From NCBI GenBank assembly GCA_038746745.1, contig JBCDKJ010000050.1, positions 1-27,045 on the forward strand: a DNA stretch of 27,045 nt, read 5' to 3'. A program made the position numbers and the translations under genes. This document shows, one piece after another, positions 22,360 through 27,045 of the stretch; position 1 is the first letter of the stretch; each line of letters opens with the position of its first letter. This DNA is from JANQIO01 sp038746745. GTDB lineage: Bacteria; Pseudomonadota; Gammaproteobacteria; Pseudomonadales; Halieaceae. The notes under the pieces were generated by a model. That model searched no databases. It was not told the origin of the DNA and saw nothing but the letters and a program-made list of their open reading frames with translations.

Positions 22360-23109
22360 TCAAAAGAGCGTTGAGAACCCTATACCCAGCCGCCAGTCAC
22401 CCGTTTCATCGTTGAGGCCGGCGCCGACGTTGACGTCGAACTGGATGCCCTCGCCGAACAGATATTGGTAGCCCCCATTGAGCCAGTGGGTGTCGTCGCC
22501 GTTTTCTGGAACGTTGGCCTCCCACTCCACAAACACGCTGTGAGAGCCGCCCAATGCGACGGGAATCTTGAGACCATTATCAAAACGCCACTCTTCGTCC
22601 ACATAACTTACTCGGGCTGTGCCCGCCAGCGGGAGAGCACCGCTGCGCGTCCAGACAAAGCCCGCACCTGGGTCCCAGGAGTCACTGCTGAAGTCGTTGT
22701 CGCCCACAGGTACTGAGAGAATCAGCAGCAGTGCAGTGGTCCAGGCATCCGCATCGGGCCCGTGGCCTTTGGGCAGGGCAAACTTAGCGCCTATCTGCAC
22801 ATCACCAAACCCGTCGCTGCTGTCGTTGCCGAATTCGCTGCGGGTCCAGCTTAAGCCCGACAGGAAAACCTCACTGCCCTCCCTAAGCCCGTAGCGGATT
22901 TCGGCCAGGGGCAGGGTAGTAGACTCGTCGTTTCCATTGGATCTGTCGTAGGCGACGCCGGTCTCCAGCTGCCAGTGCCCCGCGGGTACCGTGCCGGGCG
23001 TAAACGAAAACCCCGGCCGGTTGGTGTCGACCGTTTGTGCAGAAGCGGTCGAAGTGAGAGCGACGGAAGCTGCGATAGCGACGATATATCTGAAGGCGAG
23101 TGTTTTGAT
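22360..23109 (-). CDS. Outer-membrane transporter-like protein (MetA-pathway phenol degradation family) with apparent ATC start
   Basis: This is a protein of about 249 residues. The frame reads through a Sec signal (FRYIVAIAASVALTSTASAQ) into TVDTNRPGFSFTPGTVPAG and HWQLETGVAYDRS. It continues with EIRYGLREGSEVFLSGL, GFGDVQIGAKFALP and the last strand WRLGIGFSTLF, matching the PF13557 beta-barrel family. Between the upstream stop (TAA near 23170) and the mature part there is no ATG, GTG or TTG. An ATC at 23107-23109 has AGGAG nine bases upstream and precedes a lysine-containing n-region (IKTLAFRY), so it looks like the start. The first conventional start, GTG at 22800, would lose over 100 residues including the signal. 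It could be a real rare start, a mutated ATG, or a sequence error. Confidence 0.72.
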   Translation of the reverse strand: MKTLAFRYIVAIAASVALTSTASAQTVDTNRPGFSFTPGTVPAGHWQLETGVAYDRSNGNDESTTLPLAEIRYGLREGSEVFLSGLSWTRSEFGNDSSDGFGDVQIGAKFALPKGHGPDADAWTTALLLILSVPVGDNDFSSDSWDPGAGFVWTRSGALPLAGTARVSYVDEEWRFDNGLKIPVALGGSHSVFVEWEANVPENGDDTHWLNGGYQYLFGEGIQFDVNVGAGLNDETGDWRLGIGFSTLF

Positions 23110-23118
23110 GGTAGCTTG

Positions 23119-23123
23119 CTCCT
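23119..23123 (-). promoter_or_regulatory. Ribosome binding site that points to the ATC start
   Basis: AGGAG on the minus strand lies nine bases before the ATC at 23109. Other genes in the window show similar spacing of nine to ten bases. It is the main evidence for the start assigned to the barrel protein. Confidence 0.5.
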
Positions 23124-23201
23124 GGGCATCGCAATCGGCGCTAGCAATCGCGTGAAGCGCAACGCCCGATTCTGGGATTTAGGTTGGTCGTATACCAGTG
23201 C

Positions 23202-23981
23202 CTAGCGTGTGCGTACCAGCCATTTGTCTCCAAAAGTGGAGTTTTTCAGGGCTTTCACCAGTTTGCTGTTGCCCTCCAACAGTAACTGCGTAAAGGGACT
23301 GCCGGGATTTTTCACCACCTGGAACTCAACCACGTCCTGACGTCTCCCAGGCTCCTTGATCAGGCAACTTTTGGTGGTCTCCAATTCCAGGCTCTTGATA
23401 TACAGCGTGACAACGCCATCGCCGCTTTCGCCAGAGACGGGTTCCATTACCGTCGCCGTTTCCCAATCGGCATCCAGATCGGTTCTGAGTCCGAAGGTCT
23501 TTGATACCAGCTCGCGCCAGTGGGCGATTGCTGCCGCATTATTGTTGTGCACCTCTACCGTCTGCATGCGTGGCACCGCGCCCGCTTCGACCAGCGTGAA
23601 ATAGAGATCGCGGCCAAACTGGCAGAACTTTGTATAGCCCCGACTACCCAGGGCGAGCACCGCGAAATCAACCTGTTGAAGGTTTAATTGTGCAGCTTTG
23701 ATCGCGGCAAAGACCTCGGCGCACTCGGTGGGCGGCTCCCCCTCGCCATGGGTAGCGGCGATAAACAGTTGGCGTCCGTACTGTTCAAGCGTGGCGGGCG
23801 TGAGCGTACCCATCGCGATGCAGTCACAGACGTGTTCATTATCTTTCACAACATCCGTGGCAATCGCTTGGGCCGTGCCAGTATGACTGGCGTACACCAG
23901 CAGGATTCTGTCGCCCTGAGGGAAAATCCTTTCCCCGGACTCAGTCAGTACTAATGCGTCGCTATCTTCCGTACGCAACAT
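23202..23981 (-). CDS. Flavodoxin-domain protein with an uncharacterised C-terminal extension
   Basis: This is a 259-residue protein. Residues about 25-165 form a flavodoxin domain: the FMN phosphate loop YASHTGTAQAIA (30-41), then AATHGEGEPPTECAEVF (75-91) and the second flavin loop LALGSRGYTKFCQFGRDL (109-126). This most resembles the FMN half of sulfite or P450 reductases. The FAD/NADPH modules that normally follow are absent. Instead about 90 residues contain VVTLYIKSLELE and DVVEFQVVKNPGSPFTQLL, perhaps the start of a ferredoxin-reductase-like barrel cut short. It is probably a cytoplasmic one-electron carrier with unknown partners. The ATG at 23981 is 58 bp from the divergent DUF4149 gene. 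Confidence 0.8.
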   Translation of the reverse strand: MLRTEDSDALVLTESGERIFPQGDRILLVYASHTGTAQAIATDVVKDNEHVCDCIAMGTLTPATLEQYGRQLFIAATHGEGEPPTECAEVFAAIKAAQLNLQQVDFAVLALGSRGYTKFCQFGRDLYFTLVEAGAVPRMQTVEVHNNNAAAIAHWRELVSKTFGLRTDLDADWETATVMEPVSGESGDGVVTLYIKSLELETTKSCLIKEPGRRQDVVEFQVVKNPGSPFTQLLLEGNSKLVKALKNSTFGDKWLVRTR

Positions 23982-24039
23982 CTAAAGCGCCCTGACCGCG
24001 TATAAAGCGCGTACAAATCGCTTCGTAAGGACACTTCGA

Positions 24040-24432
24040 ATGTTGCTTGAGACCGTCGTGCTCATCTCTGGAATCATATCAGGGTTGATTATTTTCCAGG
24101 CCGCCATCAATGCGCCGTTAATCTTCAAAACGCTGCCCATGGAGCACGCGCGGCCACTCATCCGTAGTATCTTCCCTATCTTGTTCAAGGTGGTCGCGGT
24201 GCTGGGCGTGGCCATGCTGGCACTGGCGCTTTGGTACGGCACCAGTCCAGTGGCCATCGGCGTGAGTGTGGTCACCGTGGTCCTTGCCTCAACCTGTGCG
24301 GCCCTGATCCCTGCCACCAACCGCGCTGCCGACAATGATAACGAATCGCGTTTTCACAGGCTGCATCAGGCCAGCGTGGTTCTGACCGTTGCCGTTTTGC
24401 TGGCCAACCTTGGGTGGTTGTTTTTTCGCTGA
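24040..24432 (+). CDS. DUF4149-like small membrane protein
   Basis: This is a 130-residue protein with four predicted membrane helices (about 5-22, 48-66, 70-90 and 110-128). The phrases FQAAINAPLIFKTLPMEHAR, SIFPILFKV, ALIPATNRAADNDNESRFHRLHQASVVL match the DUF4149 (TMEM205-like) pattern, including the F-x-x-L/R-H before the last helix. The function is unknown. AAGGA lies nine bases before the ATG. It is divergent from the flavodoxin gene and is followed by a repeat region. Confidence 0.75.
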   Translation: MLLETVVLISGIISGLIIFQAAINAPLIFKTLPMEHARPLIRSIFPILFKVVAVLGVAMLALALWYGTSPVAIGVSVVTVVLASTCAALIPATNRAADNDNESRFHRLHQASVVLTVAVLLANLGWLFFR

Positions 24433-24462
24433 GTGACCTAACCCGGGCTCGAGCTTTCTTGA

Positions 24463-24536
24463 GATTCAGGGGGCAGTTTACTTAACTGCTAAATGAGCCT
24501 TGCCGCAGTTGAAAGGTAAGTTAACTGTCTCCAGAA
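24463..24536. repeat. 74-bp palindromic repeat, copy 1
   Basis: The left arm begins GATTCAGGGGGCAGTTTACT (24463) and the right arm ends with AACTGTCTCCAGAA (24536). The outer 21 bases on each side are imperfect inverted repeats (16 of 21 pair). The whole unit aligns without gaps to the copy at 26623-26696 with about 55 of 74 identities. It could fold as a REP-like hairpin; no transposase is seen. Confidence 0.75.
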
Positions 24537-24551
24537 TTTCCTAGAGTTTGA

Positions 24552-24613
24552 AAAATTGAATCTGACCTTATTAGCCTGATTCTTGATCAGACGTCAGAAA
24601 ATCGGTTCCGACC
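24552..24613. repeat. Pair of degenerate 16-bp direct repeats before the diguanylate cyclase gene
   Basis: AAAATTGAATCTGACC (24552-24567) and AAAATCGGTTCCGACC (24598-24613) match at 12 of 16 positions. They lie just after the first 74-bp repeat and inside the spurious upstream extension of the cyclase frame. Confidence 0.4.
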
Positions 24614-24690
24614 CCTTACATCCCGGCGATAGTGCACGTCCGGCCAGACTTGTTAAGCTAGCGCGACAACTACCGAGCGCAAATCCAATC

Positions 24691-26550
24691 ATGTACACCA
24701 CCCATCGGCGCTACGACCGACAGCACCGCGTATTGGCGTACGCCCTGCTGCTGTTCAGCCTGCTGGGCTGCCAGCAGGTTGAACCCGATTCCCCACTGCG
24801 CGCGAAGCAGGGGATAATCGATCTGCGTAGCTGGGATACGCGCTCGCTGAGCCTGCAGGGGGAGTGGTCTTTTTACCCGGGGCGCCTGGTGGACCCGCTG
24901 CAAGTAGCAGCCACGGATGCCGCCGGCAGCCAGCCCATTCAAGTGCCAGGCCTTTGGCGCGACACAGCCACCACCTCAAGCCCCATGGACAGCCACGGCT
25001 TCGCTACCTATGCCCTGCGAATACTGCTGCCGGACGGCGCGCCGCCACTCAGCATGAAAATGGTTGATGCCTACACAGCCTACGCACTGTATGTGGATGG
25101 CGAACGGCTGCATGGGGCAGGCACGCTGGGGACCAGCGCCGACACCTCGGTGCCGGGGTTTAAGCGCGCCATATTCCCCCTGCCCGAGTCAGAAGTGAAA
25201 GCGCACTGGGTGGTCGTACATATCTCAAACTGGCATTACCGCGCAGGCGGGTTGTGGAATCACATTCTGATTGGCCAGACAGATGATCTCTTCTGGTACT
25301 ACGACGCAGCCACCGCGTACTCCGTCGCCCTGGCCAGCGCAATAGCGGTTATCGCGCTGTATCACCTCGGGCTTTACTCGCAACGCCGAAGGGACAAATC
25401 AACGCTTTACTTTGCCCTGTTCTGCCTCGCCATTGCGGTGCGTATTCTCGCCACCGACGAACGCTACATCCAACAACTCTTTCCGGCTATGACCTATAAC
25501 TGGCTGATGCGCACGGAGTTTGTTTCTTTTTTGGTGGCACCGCCTGCGCTGGCCGCCTTTCTCGACAGCGTCATGCCCGGCTGCTTCAATCGCTGGGCGA
25601 TGCGGGGACTGCAGATCACCGGCATCGTTCTGGCACTTTTTGTTGTGCTAACACTGCCCGCGATCTTCAGTGAATGGCTGCCCCTCTTCCAGGTTTACGT
25701 GGTTGTGGGCTGCATCATTGGCCTGCAGGTACTGGTGCGCGGCATTCTAAAGCGCATTCAGGTGGCGTGGGGCTTCCTGCTGGGCTTTTGCCTGCTGGCA
25801 CTGACGATTGGTAACGACATCCTGGTCTCCGTCGGCGTGCTGCATACGCCGATTTTCCTGGCGGGCGTTGGTTTGTTCTGCCTGATAATTATCCAGTCCT
25901 ACGCGTTATCACTGCGCTCTGCCCAGGCCTTCGATTCTATTACTGAGCTGACCCGGGAGCTGGAAACCTACTCGGCAGACCTGGAACAAAAAGTCAAAGC
26001 GCGCACGGAAGAGCTGGAACAGGCCAACACCGCACTGGAGCGTCTGGCGGTGCTGGACGGATTGACCAAGATCGCCAATCGCCGAAAGTTCGACGAGGAA
26101 CTGGCCAAAGCCTGGTCGGACCACCGACGCCGCGGCCAGGCACTGTCTGTGTTGCTGTGTGATATCGACAGCTTTAAGGCCTACAACGATGACTATGGAC
26201 ATTTGCAGGGCGACGAGGCCCTGCGCCATGTCGCCCAGGCGATCGAGACTGCATTGGCACGTCCGAGTGATCTGTCCGCACGTTTCGGTGGTGAGGAGTT
26301 TGCCGTGCTGCTGCCCGACACACCGATTGGGGGCGCCCTGGAAGTGGCAGAAAAGATACGCCGTGCGGTCGAGATCCTGCACATTCCCCACCGCGCCGCC
26401 GCATGCGGCGAGCTAACACTGAGCCTTGGAGCAGCCTCGTTGCTGCCGGCAGAGGGCGCCGCCATCGCGGACCTATTGTTGCGAGCGGACCAGGCGCTGT
26501 ATCGAGCCAAAGCTGGCGGCAAGAATCGGGTGGAAGCTGACTTGGCGTAA
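24691..26550 (+). CDS. Diguanylate cyclase with periplasmic 7TMR-DISM sensor module
   Basis: This is a 619-residue membrane enzyme making cyclic di-GMP from two GTP. The order is: signal peptide with lipobox-like LLGC near residue 27; a jelly-roll 7TMR-DISMED2-type periplasmic domain (about 45-205, LSLQGEWSFYPGRLVDP, VPGLWRD, YALRILLP); seven membrane helices (about 210-410); a coiled coil (about 415-455); and a GGDEF domain (about 455-619). The active site is GGEEF at 533-537. The inhibitory I-site RPSD is at 524-527, five residues before it, so product inhibition is expected. The frame is open upstream to a TTG at 24583, but that part is repeat DNA; the ATG at 24691 precedes the signal peptide. 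The sensed ligand is unknown. Confidence 0.92.
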   Translation: MYTTHRRYDRQHRVLAYALLLFSLLGCQQVEPDSPLRAKQGIIDLRSWDTRSLSLQGEWSFYPGRLVDPLQVAATDAAGSQPIQVPGLWRDTATTSSPMDSHGFATYALRILLPDGAPPLSMKMVDAYTAYALYVDGERLHGAGTLGTSADTSVPGFKRAIFPLPESEVKAHWVVVHISNWHYRAGGLWNHILIGQTDDLFWYYDAATAYSVALASAIAVIALYHLGLYSQRRRDKSTLYFALFCLAIAVRILATDERYIQQLFPAMTYNWLMRTEFVSFLVAPPALAAFLDSVMPGCFNRWAMRGLQITGIVLALFVVLTLPAIFSEWLPLFQVYVVVGCIIGLQVLVRGILKRIQVAWGFLLGFCLLALTIGNDILVSVGVLHTPIFLAGVGLFCLIIIQSYALSLRSAQAFDSITELTRELETYSADLEQKVKARTEELEQANTALERLAVLDGLTKIANRRKFDEELAKAWSDHRRRGQALSVLLCDIDSFKAYNDDYGHLQGDEALRHVAQAIETALARPSDLSARFGGEEFAVLLPDTPIGGALEVAEKIRRAVEILHIPHRAAACGELTLSLGAASLLPAEGAAIADLLLRADQALYRAKAGGKNRVEADLA

Positions 26551-26559
26551 CAGGCTGCC

Positions 26560-26696
26560 ATTCAGGTGACAGTTTACTCTCGGATTCAGGGGACATTTTA
26601 CTCAACTACTACGTGCGCTTCTGATTCAGGGTACCGTTTACTCAATTACTACGTGCGCTTTGCCGCGTTTCTAAGATGAGTAAACTGTCCCCGGAA
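26560..26696. repeat. 74-bp palindromic repeat, copy 2, with two extra partial copies
   Basis: A complete copy lies at 26623-26696, ending AAACTGTCCCCGGAA. A left half copy lies at 26583-26620 (34 of 38 bases match 26623-26660), and a left arm alone at 26560-26579 (ATTCAGGTGACAGTTTACTC). The right arm is the inverted partner of the left arms (18 of 21 with the half copy). The stretch fills most of the gap after the diguanylate cyclase gene. Confidence 0.8.
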
Positions 26697-26911
26697 CTCC
26701 TATCACAATCTGCAGCCGCCGCACATTATTTGACCAAAATCGTGGATGCCACTCGTCCGCTGATGGGCAAGCGGCCTTCCACTGATCTAGGTTTATTGCC
26801 ACACTACATGTCGAAAAGAGATGGCCTCTGCGAGCTTGCGAAACCTCTATTTACGAGACCTTCGCCTGCGCAAAGTCCATCTGTCCACCACCCAACCTCT
26901 CCTTCGCCCGA
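26697..26911. other. Apparently non-coding gap before the last gene
   Basis: About 215 bp between the repeat cluster and the last gene. A 79-codon frame crosses it from 26676 to 26915, but its start lies within the repeat arm and its product resembles nothing. I see no RNA gene or hairpin terminator. Confidence 0.4.
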
Positions 26912-27045
26912 ATGAAAAAGAGAAAGCTCTCAACCGAACCGAAGCTCGCTCTGAACGCGATCTGCCCGTACTACGCCATGTTCCCACTTGAGTTTCCGAT
27001 GCGCGTGCTAGGTAGGCTGCCCAAGACAACGGTTGTCCTGGACCC
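26912..27045 (+). CDS. Probable DNA methyltransferase, N-terminal fragment (3' end outside window)
   Basis: Forty-four codons are visible from the ATG at 26912 to the window end with no stop. The product starts MKKRKLSTEPKLALNAICPY and continues with YAMFPLEFPMRVLGRL, then VVLDP. The pattern of CPYYAMFPLEFP followed by an xVLDP strand is how several bacterial DNA (N4/N6) methyltransferases begin; the strand VVLDP would lead into the FCGRGTT-type S-adenosylmethionine loop just beyond the edge. No upstream ribosome site is obvious. A restriction partner, if any, would be beyond the window. Confidence 0.6.
   Translation, partial: MKKRKLSTEPKLALNAICPYYAMFPLEFPMRVLGRLPKTTVVLD

Noticed and set aside
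22357..22369. GCTC-AAAA-GAGC hairpin between converging genes as a terminator
   Set aside because: The stem is only four bases, there is no T-tract, and it overlaps the stop of the minus-strand gene.
22851..23162. Two minus-strand open frames (22851-23162 and 22883-23134) as separate genes
   Set aside because: They are shifted-frame shadows; the frame continuous with 22360-22800 encodes a complete signal peptide and barrel.
26676..26915. A 79-codon frame beginning MSKLSPEL and overlapping the methyltransferase start by ATGA
   Set aside because: Its start is part of the palindromic repeat arm, it has no ribosome site, and its sequence is low-complexity at the end. It is probably chance.

Overview
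The window looks like chromosomal DNA of a free-living, aerobic, Gram-negative marine-type gammaproteobacterium. Two TonB-dependent receptors, lipoboxes, Tat and Sec signals, a PhyH-family dioxygenase and several exported hydrolases recall the OM60/NOR5 (Halieaceae) lineage. That placement is an impression from gene content and moderate-to-high GC, not a measured phylogeny. I saw no rRNA, tRNA, CRISPR array, integrase or transposase gene.

Layout. 2-448 is the C-terminal end of a TonB-dependent receptor. 530-3010 (minus) holds a Tat-signal NAD(P)-epimerase-like protein, then a PhyH dioxygenase with a Nudix-like C-terminal extension. 3108-4280 is a DUF819 membrane protein, facing a GNAT acetyltransferase tail to tail. 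4933-8909 is a two-gene operon, dabB-dabA, encoding a predicted energy-coupled inorganic-carbon uptake complex. All four expected zinc-site residues are present in DabA. 8934-11097 (minus) is a coupled pair: a secreted monohaem cytochrome c with an unusual N-terminal domain, and a PhoD-like protein that appears to have lost its metal-site motifs. Divergent from it is a lipoprotein with an internal duplication, whose promoter region carries 4.5 copies of a 13-bp tandem repeat.

12105-18240 is an exported-hydrolase region. It contains a CehA/McbA-type PHP metallohydrolase and a Tat-signal agmatine deiminase-like enzyme in one operon, a divergent GcvA-like LysR regulator, and a lipoprotein amidohydrolase of the YtcJ type. 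18480-22323 is a full TonB-dependent receptor overlapping a TPR-sulfotransferase gene. 22360-23109 (minus) is an outer-membrane-type transporter-like protein whose frame has no ATG, GTG or TTG at its proper N terminus; it seems to start at ATC. A flavodoxin-domain protein and a divergent DUF4149 membrane protein follow.

The right end has a 7TMR-DISM diguanylate cyclase with intact GGEEF and I-site motifs. It is bracketed by two directly oriented copies of a 74-bp palindromic repeat; the right copy has extra partial copies. The window ends inside what looks like a DNA methyltransferase gene.

Taken together, the region suggests a surface-oriented heterotroph: receptors import complex substrates, periplasmic hydrolases process amide, amidine or ester compounds, and a DAB complex supplies bicarbonate, probably for anaplerotic carboxylation because no carbon-fixation genes are seen here.
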